Of a DNA stretch of 12,244 nucleotides, positions 1 through 6,067 are shown one piece after another; position 1 is the stretch's first letter, and the number at the start of each line of letters is the position of its first letter. The notes beneath the pieces are model-generated. The model was not told the DNA's origin. It was given only the letters and a program-made list of their open reading frames with translations, and ran no database searches. Made by a program: the position numbers and the translations under genes. Where the stretch lies: the NCBI GenBank assembly GCA_934540955.1, contig CAKTCY010000060.1:1-12244 (forward strand). The letters run 5' to 3'. This stretch comes from an uncultured Faecalibacterium sp. (GTDB lineage: Bacteria; Bacillota; Clostridia; Oscillospirales; Ruminococcaceae).

Positions 1-438
1 TACACCCTGAACATCACCGGCCACGAGCTGGACGAGATCCTGAACAAGAAGTCCGGCCTGCTGGGCATCTCCGGTGTTTCCAGCGACAAGCGTGACGTGG
101 AAGAGGCTGCCGAGGCCGGCAACAAGCGCGCACAGCTGGCTTCCGATATGCTGAACTACCAGATCAAAAAGACCATCGGCAGCTACATTGCAGCCATGGG
201 CGGCGTGGATGCCATCGTCTTTACCGGCGGCATCGGCGAGCACGATGCCATTGCCCGTGCAAAGATCTGCCACCACATGGATTGGCTGGGCATCCGCATC
301 GACACCGAGAAGAACAAGCACCCCGTTGGCGATGTGTGCGAGATCACCGCTTGGGGCGCAAAGGTGCGCACGCTGGTCATTGCTACCGACGAGGAGCTGA
401 TGATCGCCCGCGACACCAAGGAAGTCATCGAGAAGTAA
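1..438 (+). CDS. ackA: Acetate kinase, C-terminal part (5' end outside window)
   Basis: The reading frame is open from base 1 and ends at TAA 436-438, giving the last 145 residues of a protein that is normally about 400 long; the start lies left of the window. Acetate kinase interconverts acetate + ATP and acetyl phosphate + ADP in the cytoplasm. It is the ATP-yielding end of the phosphotransacetylase-acetate kinase pathway, or the entry route for acetate. Seen directly: the segment VSSDKRDVEEA and, further on, IVFTGGIGEHDAIAR, which match the conserved nucleotide-binding segments of the acetate/butyrate kinase (ASKHA) family. Butyrate kinase is the nearest alternative, but the GGIGE context and the C-terminal layout favour acetate kinase. 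A strong terminator follows 22 bases after the stop, so it is the last gene of its transcript; whether pta lies upstream cannot be seen. Confidence 0.93.
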   Translation, partial: YTLNITGHELDEILNKKSGLLGISGVSSDKRDVEEAAEAGNKRAQLASDMLNYQIKKTIGSYIAAMGGVDAIVFTGGIGEHDAIARAKICHHMDWLGIRIDTEKNKHPVGDVCEITAWGAKVRTLVIATDEELMIARDTKEVIEK

Positions 439-460
439 GCTTTTCCCAAAGGGCTTTGCA

Positions 461-496
461 GGGGCTGCCGCACATTCTGTGCGGCAGTCCCTTTTT
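461..496 (+). terminator. Rho-independent terminator of ackA
   Basis: The left arm (461-473) and right arm (479-491) form a 13-bp stem with one G-T wobble around the loop ATTCT, followed by TTTTT at 492-496 and more T-rich sequence to 506. It begins 22 bases after the ackA stop codon. Confidence 0.92.
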
Positions 497-574
497 GCCC
501 CTTTTTGCGTGAAACGATCTGAATGGCCTCCGCTGTGCTCTGGCCATTTTCAGCGGAAAGATTATTTAAGATTT

Positions 575-615
575 GTGGTTCAGAAACACCTGCGGGTGTT
601 TCTGAACCACTTTTT
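575..615. terminator. Perfect 16-bp stem-loop with T run, terminator-like
   Basis: Bases 575-590 and 595-610 are perfectly complementary (16 bp) around the tetraloop TGCG, followed by TTTTT at 611-615. This is the shape of a strong intrinsic terminator on the plus strand. It comes after the ackA terminator and lies inside the 515-790 repeat element, so it may be a backup terminator or simply the core of that element. On the minus strand it is followed only by a weak T run. Confidence 0.65.
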
Positions 616-694
616 CACGAGAAAGGACCAAACCGGAAACGACTTCTCCACCGGAAAATTTCCCGTTTTCCTTTACGACCCCTTCTGTGAAAAT

Positions 695-728
695 GCGTTT
701 GGAGCGGCCCGCAGGCCGCGACAAACGC
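695..728. repeat. Hairpin with tandem GA/GA internal mismatch
   Basis: GCGTTTG (695-701) pairs with CAAACGC (722-728), and GCGGCC (704-709) pairs with GGCCGC (714-719) around the loop CGCA. The two stems are separated by a symmetric GA/GA internal loop (702-703 and 720-721). Tandem G-A mismatches usually form stable sheared pairs in RNA, so this could be a continuous 15-layer helix. No T run follows, so a terminator role is unlikely. It lies inside the 515-790 element. Confidence 0.55.
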
Positions 729-790
729 GAAATATAAATAAATTTTCCTCTATTTATGGCCAGAGCGTAAGCGGAGGCCATTTCCAATCG

Positions 791-927
791 TCTGTGTCCA
801 AAAGCAGCCGCTGCGCCAAATCTGTGCGGCGCGCCGCTTTTCCATCTTAAGGCGGTGATTTTACCCAAATATATGCTGTCGGTTTGTGCCATGTGTACAA
901 ATAAAAGGGCGAACGGTTGTTTTTTGG
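791..927. other. Non-coding stretch between repeat element and promoter
   Basis: No gene is supported here. The only structure I see is an imperfect hairpin at 800-841: AAAAGC pairs with GCTTTT at the outside, and GCGCC 813-817 pairs with GGCGC 828-832 inside. The sequence turns AT-rich from about 850 toward the promoter that follows. Confidence 0.4.
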
Positions 928-956
928 TTGACAAATCTCAAAAATAACGGTACAAT
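928..956 (+). promoter_or_regulatory. Consensus sigma-A promoter for the zinc-ribbon gene
   Basis: A perfect -35 box TTGACA (928-933) and a near-perfect -10 box TACAAT (951-956) are separated by exactly 17 bases, with T-rich sequence directly upstream. The expected transcription start is near 963, which leaves a leader of about 130 nt before the ATG at 1093. This is the strongest promoter visible in the window. Confidence 0.88.
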
Positions 957-962
957 AGGAAA

Positions 963-1092
963 GTCCTCAATCCGAGGGCGTTTATCTATTCAAGCCCCTG
1001 GTAAGCTTACTGATCAGCGCGATGGTCCCAAAACCAAAGGTATGGTTACAATCCTTCCGTGGGCAAGAACTAACTAAAGAGGAGATACTACT
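963..1092 (+). promoter_or_regulatory. Long 5' leader of the zinc-ribbon gene
   Basis: The leader is about 130 nt, unusually long for a 95-residue protein. It contains two touching palindromes, GTAAGCTTAC (1001-1010) and CTGATCAG (1010-1017), and possible short helices such as GGGC 976-979 with GCCC 994-997. It ends in a strong ribosome site, GAGGAG at 1079-1084, eight bases before the ATG. I do not recognise a known riboswitch or T-box, and there is no terminator hairpin with a T run. Regulation at the level of translation or mRNA stability is possible but not shown. Confidence 0.45.
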
Positions 1093-1380
1093 ATGTTTGA
1101 AGACAAGACTCTGGTCTGCAAGGACTGCGGTAAGGAATTTGTTTGGACTGCCGGCGAGCAGGAGTTCTACGCTTCTCGCGGCTTCGAGAACCAGCCCCAG
1201 CGCTGCAAGCCCTGCCGTGACGCCCGCAAGAACGGCGGCGCACGCAGCAACAGCGGTGAGCGTCAGATGTTCGATGCTGTCTGCGCAGCTTGCGGCAAGG
1301 CTTGCAAGGTTCCCTTCCAGCCCCGTGAGGACCGTCCGGTCTACTGCTCTGACTGCTTCGCTCGCATGAAGCAGAACTAA
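1093..1380 (+). CDS. Small double zinc-ribbon protein (zf-trcl / CxxC-x17-CxxC type)
   Basis: This 95-residue protein has four CxxC pairs in two modules. The first is C9/C12 with C38/C41, within the pattern TLVCKDCGKEF...FYASRGF...RCKPCR typical of the 'probable zinc-ribbon domain' zf-trcl. The second is C64/C67 with C85/C88, spaced exactly 17 residues apart, as in the CxxC-x17-CxxC family, and ends RPVYCSDCF. Each module should bind one zinc ion. The cellular role of these families is not established; nucleic-acid or protein binding is the usual guess. The linker 42-60 is polar and probably flexible. The start is fixed by GAGGAG at 1079-1084. The gene is monocistronic: its own consensus promoter lies upstream and a strong terminator begins 30 bases after the stop. 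Basic residues surround the first ribbon, which would suit RNA binding. Confidence 0.93.
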   Translation: MFEDKTLVCKDCGKEFVWTAGEQEFYASRGFENQPQRCKPCRDARKNGGARSNSGERQMFDAVCAACGKACKVPFQPREDRPVYCSDCFARMKQN

Positions 1381-1407
1381 GCGCTGATTTTTATTTAAAT
1401 CGGTAAC

Positions 1408-1445
1408 AAAGTCCCCCGCTGCCAGCTGGCAGCGGGGGACTTTTT
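1408..1445. terminator. Bidirectional terminator, perfect 30-bp palindrome
   Basis: Bases 1411-1440 are a perfect palindrome: a 13-bp GC-rich stem with an AGCT centre. It is preceded by AAA (1408-1410) and followed by TTTTT (1441-1445). It sits between the converging zinc-ribbon gene (stop at 1380) and the last gene of the minus-strand operon (stop at 1468). It can terminate the plus-strand transcript well and the minus-strand transcript with a shorter T run. Confidence 0.92.
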
Positions 1446-1467
1446 GCGTATCCTGTCTTTTTCGCGG

Positions 1468-2646
1468 TCACAGGCCGCAGATGGCCTCGTAGGTGCGGGC
1501 GCAGTTCTGGGTATCCCGCAGCGGGAAAAAGGCTGCCACCCGGGCTTTGTATTCCGGCGGCATCTGCATCCCATTCTGCAAGGCGGTTTCCAGCGCCTGC
1601 AAAAGCGCGTCCTCGGTGGTGCACACCGGGCCAAAGCCATCCCGTGCAAAATCAAAATACCCTTTTTGGTAGTGATACCGCTGATAATCTTCTTCGTCGA
1701 ACTGGTAGTACACTTCCGGCTTTTCCAGATAGGCCACATCAAAAAAGACACTGGAATGATCTGTGATGAGCAGCGCGCAATCCAGCAGCAGCTGCTGCAC
1801 ATCGTACATGGAGCTATCGGCCAGCACCACCCGCTCCGACCGTGCATGGAACCGGCTCAGGTGCTTTTGCATCTCAATATGCGGGTAAAAGACCAGCGTA
1901 TAGCCGTACCGCTCCAGCAGCGCATCAAGGCGGGCGCTGTTCAGCAGGCTTTCAAAGGCCTTGTAGTACGGCGTATCCAGAAAAGCTTCGCCCTCCGGGT
2001 AGTGAGAGCCCCGCCATGTGGGCATGAGCAGGATCATCTTTTGGCAGGGGGCCTGCCCGGCCTGCAAAAGATGATCCCAGCGTGCCAGCCCCAGATAGCG
2101 CGTCACCTCCGGCGCAAAGCCGTAGGTATCCCGGATGTACTCATATTCCGGCTTTGCGCCGCAGGCAAAGAGATCCAGATACAGATTTTCCCGGTGCATC
2201 CACTGCATCTCGCTCATAATGACACCGTGCTGCAAAAACACCTGTTTGCCCCGGGCGCGGATGCCCTTCGCGGCAAGGTGATAATGCACCATCAGGTCCG
2301 GTGCACAGGGCTGCACATGGGTGCCTACCAGATAATCGGCGCAGTAGTACAGCAGATAATGCCGGAAGCTGCCCCGCTGCACCGCACCGCCCAGTGCGGC
2401 GATCTTTGCAGCGTCCGGGCTGTCGGCGGTGATGACATAATAGGCGCGCAACTCCGGGTGCTGCGTGCGCAGATACCGGTAGAACCAGTAGCCGTTGTCC
2501 CGGGCATCGGTGCCGCGCTCGCCCACCAGCCAGATACCCCGGTACGCCGGGCTGAGGGCACGGCACACCACCCCCAGCAGCTTGCACAGCAGCATGGCCA
2601 GCAGTTCCTTCAGGTAGCACAGCGCCCGCAGAAGCTTATGTTTCAT
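1468..2646 (-). CDS. CDP-glycerol glycerophosphotransferase family protein (TagB/TagF-like)
   Basis: This 392-residue protein belongs to the family that transfers phosphoglycerol (or phosphoribitol) from a CDP-activated donor to a lipid-linked sugar or growing polymer at the inner face of the membrane. Seen directly: FLQHGV at 137-142 and YPH at 254-256, which carry the two histidines known to matter in TagF; MPTWRG at 208-213; and TDHSSVFFDVAYLEKP at 295-310, the donor-binding signature. Residues 1-30 are basic and hydrophobic, consistent with membrane association. The length matches the single-domain TagB type rather than the much longer TagF polymerase, so a single transfer or side-chain decoration is more likely than long poly(glycerol phosphate) synthesis. 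It is the last gene of the minus-strand operon, 16 bases after the preceding GT2 gene, with AAAGGAG upstream of the ATG. The exact donor and acceptor cannot be read from sequence. Confidence 0.9.
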   Translation of the reverse strand: MKHKLLRALCYLKELLAMLLCKLLGVVCRALSPAYRGIWLVGERGTDARDNGYWFYRYLRTQHPELRAYYVITADSPDAAKIAALGGAVQRGSFRHYLLYYCADYLVGTHVQPCAPDLMVHYHLAAKGIRARGKQVFLQHGVIMSEMQWMHRENLYLDLFACGAKPEYEYIRDTYGFAPEVTRYLGLARWDHLLQAGQAPCQKMILLMPTWRGSHYPEGEAFLDTPYYKAFESLLNSARLDALLERYGYTLVFYPHIEMQKHLSRFHARSERVVLADSSMYDVQQLLLDCALLITDHSSVFFDVAYLEKPEVYYQFDEEDYQRYHYQKGYFDFARDGFGPVCTTEDALLQALETALQNGMQMPPEYKARVAAFFPLRDTQNCARTYEAICGL

Positions 2647-2662
2647 CCGTGTTTTTCTCCTT

Positions 2663-3676
2663 TCAGTTTTTGCGATTTGCGCCCGAGAGCAGCAGCACCG
2701 CGCGGCATAGCCGCAGCTTGAGCAGCAGCAGCTTTACCCGGTCGTTCCGGCTGTGCATAGTGCACAGCCGGGTGCTGCGCACCGCTGTGCGCACCCGGGG
2801 CTTTTGCAGGGTGCTGCGCAGCCATGCGCTCTGCTCGGCGAGGGAAAGCGGGCTGCTGCCAAGGTTCTTGATTCCCATCATCAGGTCGCGGATCGTGCAG
2901 TAGCTCGCCTTTGCGCGGTGCATGGGGCTGTTCTGCAAGCCCCATGCGGCAACGGTGTCCCACACTGCATCACTGAGATAAAAGTTATCCTCCAGCCGCT
3001 CCGGGTGGTAGCGGTTGGACAGGCTGCCCCGCCGGGCAGCGGTATAGTGATACAGCGGCTTTTCCAGCACCACCAGACAGCCGGGGTCCTGCCGGTAGAA
3101 CGCCACATAGAACAGCCCGTCCTCCCCCAGCTGATGGCAGGGAAAGCGCAGATGATGCTGCTCCAGAAACGCCCGGCGGAACAGCTTGTTGATGACCAGA
3201 TACGAGGACGCCGTCTCGTCGAAATGCTCCTTAAAGGGCTCGCCCCGGTACACACCGGAGAGGGTGCTGCCGCTGGTCTGTGTGTGCAGCAGCCGGTCAT
3301 TTTCATCGTAGCTGTCCAGATACAGCCCGAACTGCACGCAGTCTGCGTCCGCATCCCGGGCGGCACGGTACAGCACTTCTGCCGCATCTGGCTCTACCCA
3401 GTCGTCCGGATCCAGAAAGAAGATATACTCGCCCCGGGCGGCATCCAGACCCGCATTGCGGGCAGCAGCTACCCCGCCGTTGGGCTGGTCGATGAAGCGA
3501 AACCGCGCGTCCTCGGCAGCAGCCTGCTCACACAGCGCGGCGCTGCCGTCCTTGGAGCCATCGTTGATAAGGATGGCCTCAAAGTCGGTCAGGGTCTGCG
3601 CCCGCAGTGAGCGCAGCGCCCGGGGCAGCAGGCGTTCCACATTATAAATAGGCACTATAAACGAAATGCAGGGCAT
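2663..3676 (-). CDS. Family 2 glycosyltransferase (GT-A fold)
   Basis: The 337-residue protein starts with the canonical GT2 domain: FIVPIYNVE at 6-14, NDGSKDGS at 38-45 for nucleotide binding, the segment GGVAAARNAGLDAARGEYI leading to DPDDW at 89-93, which is the metal-binding DxD motif, and LGEDGLF further on with the likely catalytic acidic pair. It should transfer a sugar from a nucleotide-sugar to a glycolipid intermediate at the cytoplasmic face of the membrane. The last roughly 90 residues are basic and arginine/leucine-rich without a clear transmembrane segment. Donor and linkage are unknown. The start is supported by GGAGAAGGAG eight bases before the ATG. It lies 66 bases downstream of the GT4 gene, the largest gap inside the operon. 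Confidence 0.93.
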   Translation of the reverse strand: MPCISFIVPIYNVERLLPRALRSLRAQTLTDFEAILINDGSKDGSAALCEQAAAEDARFRFIDQPNGGVAAARNAGLDAARGEYIFFLDPDDWVEPDAAEVLYRAARDADADCVQFGLYLDSYDENDRLLHTQTSGSTLSGVYRGEPFKEHFDETASSYLVINKLFRRAFLEQHHLRFPCHQLGEDGLFYVAFYRQDPGCLVVLEKPLYHYTAARRGSLSNRYHPERLEDNFYLSDAVWDTVAAWGLQNSPMHRAKASYCTIRDLMMGIKNLGSSPLSLAEQSAWLRSTLQKPRVRTAVRSTRLCTMHSRNDRVKLLLLKLRLCRAVLLLSGANRKN

Positions 3677-3742
3677 GATCCCAACTCCTTCTCCGTATCG
3701 CGGTCAAAATGGCGCAGCGGCGTTTTGCGTCATTCTGCCGCC

Positions 3743-4852
3743 TTACCTTCCACTCATTTGCAGGTACTGCTGCTGCAGGCGCTCTGCCTCAAGGCCGATG
3801 TCGTAGCCCGCCTGCCGGATCAGTTCTGCCCCGGCAGAGCGGTCACAGGTCTGCTGCAGCATCCGCTGCAAGCCTGCCGCCCAGTCTGCGTTGCTGGCAG
3901 AAAGCGGGATGCGAACGGCATTCGTTGAAAGCAGCACCTCGTCCGTTACGGCGTCCGAGAACACGCACCCCAGCCCGGCGGCCTGCGCCTCGATGCCCAC
4001 CACCGGCAGACCCTCAAAGCGGGAGGGCATGACAAAGAGATCCATCATCTGGTACCAGTCGGCCACATTGCTTTGCAGCCCGGCAAACAGCACATGGTCT
4101 GCAATGCCCAGCTCCTGCGCCTGTGCGCGGACAGCCTGCTCCAGCTCGCCCACCCCGATGAGCACCAGCGCCGCCCGGGGCTCCAGCTGCAAAAAGGCGG
4201 CAAAAATGTGCAGCAGCCGCTCATGGTTCTTTTGCACATTAAAGCGCCCCACATGACCCAGCACCACCCGGTCCTGCAGCCCATAGCGGGCGCGCATTTC
4301 CGCGCGGACGGCGGGGGAAAACCGGAAGGTCTCCGGCTCAATGGCGTTGTGCAGCACCCTGCCCCGGCGCTCCCAGTTTTTTTGTCCGAAAAAATAAATG
4401 CCCGCATCCCGTCCGCAGGCCCACAGGTCAGTGGCGGCACCGGGCAGCAGCTGCTTGCAGAGCATCTTCAGCGGCCACTTGTAGTCCCGGATGATCCGGG
4501 TGTTGTGGGCGTGGGCAATGCGCACGGGCAGTCCGGCCTTCTCGGCGCCCTTCAGGGCATACAGTCCCATGGCCTCGTTGTGGGCGTGCAGGATGCAGAT
4601 GCGGGGATCTGCGGCCACGGTCTGCTGCACAAAGCGCAGGTACGCCGGGTAGTGCAACGGGTCAAGCCCCGGACTTTGGTAGATGTGCCCGCCCATCCGG
4701 CGGATCTCGTCATCGTAGTCGCCGGGCTTTTTCTTGTTGACGATAAAATCGAACTGGACCTTTTCGCGGTCGATATGCCGGTAGTAGTTCATCAGCATGG
4801 TCTCGATGCCGGCGCGGTCCATATTGCTGACCGAATGCAGCACTCGTATCAT
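3743..4852 (-). CDS. Family 4 glycosyltransferase (GT-B fold, EpsF-like)
   Basis: This 369-residue retaining glycosyltransferase has an N-terminal acceptor domain opening with IRVLHSVSNMDRAGIETMLMNYY (residues 2-24; the MxxGGxE-like loop reads MDRAGIE here). The C-terminal nucleotide-sugar domain has GHVGRFNVQKNHE at 199-211, LIGVGE near 231-236 and the E-x7-E motif at E280 and E288 (EGLPVVGIE). ILHAHN at 87-92 is the conserved acceptor-side histidine segment. It resembles the exopolysaccharide transferases annotated as EpsF; the sugar is not predictable. The ribosome site GGGAGGAG at 4859-4866 lies six bases before the ATG, and the gene begins 15 bases after the upstream GT2 gene, so the two are probably co-translated. 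Confidence 0.93.
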   Translation of the reverse strand: MIRVLHSVSNMDRAGIETMLMNYYRHIDREKVQFDFIVNKKKPGDYDDEIRRMGGHIYQSPGLDPLHYPAYLRFVQQTVAADPRICILHAHNEAMGLYALKGAEKAGLPVRIAHAHNTRIIRDYKWPLKMLCKQLLPGAATDLWACGRDAGIYFFGQKNWERRGRVLHNAIEPETFRFSPAVRAEMRARYGLQDRVVLGHVGRFNVQKNHERLLHIFAAFLQLEPRAALVLIGVGELEQAVRAQAQELGIADHVLFAGLQSNVADWYQMMDLFVMPSRFEGLPVVGIEAQAAGLGCVFSDAVTDEVLLSTNAVRIPLSASNADWAAGLQRMLQQTCDRSAGAELIRQAGYDIGLEAERLQQQYLQMSGR

Positions 4853-4867
4853 GGGGTACTCCTCCCA

Positions 4868-6067
4868 TTATAATAGTTGGAAGCTTCTGCCGTAGCGGCA
4901 CCACAGCCCAAAGTCCTGCCGGCGCAGCGCCCGGGCGCCCCAGCGGGCACGGCGGGGCAGTGTGCCCTCCTGCGGCAGAGCGCGGGCATACAGTGCGCAG
5001 CACAGCCGAAAAACGGCCTGCTGCGTCTCCTGCGGCAGGCCGGATATGGTGGCATAGCAAAAGGCCGAAAGCTGCAAGGTCAGGCTGCAGCGGTACAGCG
5101 CATCGTGGGGCAGGCCCAGCGCAGCATCCTGCGCCAGCAGCTGCTCCATGATCCAGTAGCTCTGCACGGCAGCAGGGCGGTGCTGGCTTGAGGCGGTAAG
5201 CCCCTTGGGGTTTTTGCGCCACAGGTAGACCACCCCCGGCACCGAGGCCACTGTCTTGGCCTGACGGAACACCAGAAAATGAATAATGGTATCCTCAAAG
5301 CAGGTGTAGTAAGCCGGAAAGCGTATCCGCTCAAACAGCTCCCGCCGGTACACCTTGCCCCATGGCATCCCGGGCAGCTCGAACCGCTCCGGCGCGGCGG
5401 TGCCGGTATAAGCTGCCGCCGGGTAGCGCTGCACCGGGCCGTAGCTGCCATCGGTGTACAGGTATTGCCAGCCGCCCTGCACCACATCGGCATCAAGGCG
5501 CTGTGCAGCCTCCAGCAGGGTGCGGACGGCACCGGGCAGCAGCAGATCATCGCTGTCCACAAACATCAGCCAGCGTCCCACGGCGCGGCGCAGCCCTTCG
5601 TTGCGGGCGGCGGCGGCGCTGCGGGGTGCGCTGCAATTGCACAGCACCACCCCGGGCAGCGCCCGGTAGCGTTCCAGCACGGCGGCTGTGCCGTCGGTAG
5701 AATCGCTGTCCACCACGATCAGCTGCACGGTGCAGCCGGTCTCCTGCTGCAAAATGCTGTCCAGACAAGGGCCGATGGTGGCCTCGCCGTTATACACCGG
5801 CACGATGACCGAAAGGGTCACCGCCGGGTCCTGCGGCGGCAGCGGCGGGCAGATCTCCTCCGCTGCGGGCTTCGGGCACAGTGCTGCCAGCGCAGCACGG
5901 TCGGCCTGTGTGCTGTCCGGCAGCGGCGCACCGCTCCGGTGCAGCAGACGGTACAGCCCAAGGTCTGCATAGCCGCAGGCGGCAGCGCACACGGCGGCAG
6001 CGCCCGCCAGCAGGCGGCTGCGGGTGCGGCATTGGATCAGTTGATAGGCGCGTCGGTTGCGGATCAT
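4868..6067 (-). CDS. Family 2 glycosyltransferase with N-terminal extension
   Basis: This 399-residue protein has its GT2 domain displaced by about 80 residues. The domain shows LSVIVPVYNGEATIG at 85-99, VDSDSTDGT at 119-127 (DSDS in the place of the more usual NDGS), RNEGLRRAVGRWLMFVDSDD ending at 174 with the DxD motif at 171-174, and CFEDTIIHF further on as the probable catalytic acidic pair. The N-terminal extension is arginine-rich, then has an alanine-rich hydrophobic stretch at 18-31 (too short and cysteine-rich for a confident membrane span), then a proline-rich linker. The start is well supported: its ATG overlaps the TGA of the upstream gene (ATGA, 6064-6067) and AGAGGTGGAG precedes it. 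A later start would leave no good ribosome site, so I keep the extension. Substrate unknown; it presumably adds one sugar of the operon's glycopolymer. Confidence 0.9.
   Translation of the reverse strand: MIRNRRAYQLIQCRTRSRLLAGAAAVCAAACGYADLGLYRLLHRSGAPLPDSTQADRAALAALCPKPAAEEICPPLPPQDPAVTLSVIVPVYNGEATIGPCLDSILQQETGCTVQLIVVDSDSTDGTAAVLERYRALPGVVLCNCSAPRSAAAARNEGLRRAVGRWLMFVDSDDLLLPGAVRTLLEAAQRLDADVVQGGWQYLYTDGSYGPVQRYPAAAYTGTAAPERFELPGMPWGKVYRRELFERIRFPAYYTCFEDTIIHFLVFRQAKTVASVPGVVYLWRKNPKGLTASSQHRPAAVQSYWIMEQLLAQDAALGLPHDALYRCSLTLQLSAFCYATISGLPQETQQAVFRLCCALYARALPQEGTLPRRARWGARALRRQDFGLWCRYGRSFQLL

Larger units (their letters stand above)
515..790. repeat. Intergenic inverted-repeat element with nested hairpins (MITE- or REP-like)
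   Basis: The left arm 515-547 and right arm 756-790 are inverted copies of each other. They share CGAT at the outer end, then 13 identical bases (AATGGCCTCCGCT), a 2- versus 3-base difference, then 11 identical bases (GCTCTGGCCAT). Each arm is also a hairpin by itself, because ATGGCC and GGCCAT occur at both of its ends. The roughly 210 bases between the arms carry no credible gene but contain at least four hairpins: 575-610, 653-671, 695-728 and 734-757. I see no convincing target-site duplication next to the outer CGAT/ATCG. The architecture suggests a small non-autonomous mobile or REP-type repeat, or a structured RNA. That is inference, since the window contains only one copy. Confidence 0.7.

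Noticed and set aside
575..790. A CRISPR array suggested by closely spaced repeated hairpin motifs.
   Set aside because: There are no regularly spaced direct repeats or spacers and no cas genes; the repeats are inverted and each hairpin differs.
479..934. Open frames of about 120 codons on both strands in the gap after ackA.
   Set aside because: They run through the inverted-repeat arms and hairpins, have no ribosome sites, and contain no protein motifs.
1444..2721. A 425-codon plus-strand open frame opposite the glycerophosphotransferase gene.
   Set aside because: Shadow of the minus-strand gene; no recognisable motif, and it starts right at the bidirectional terminator.
4867..4895. A TATAAT on the minus strand just before the GT4 gene, as a possible internal promoter.
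   Set aside because: It overlaps the upstream stop codon and almost touches the ribosome site, and the sequence at the -35 position (CTACGG) bears no resemblance to TTGACA.
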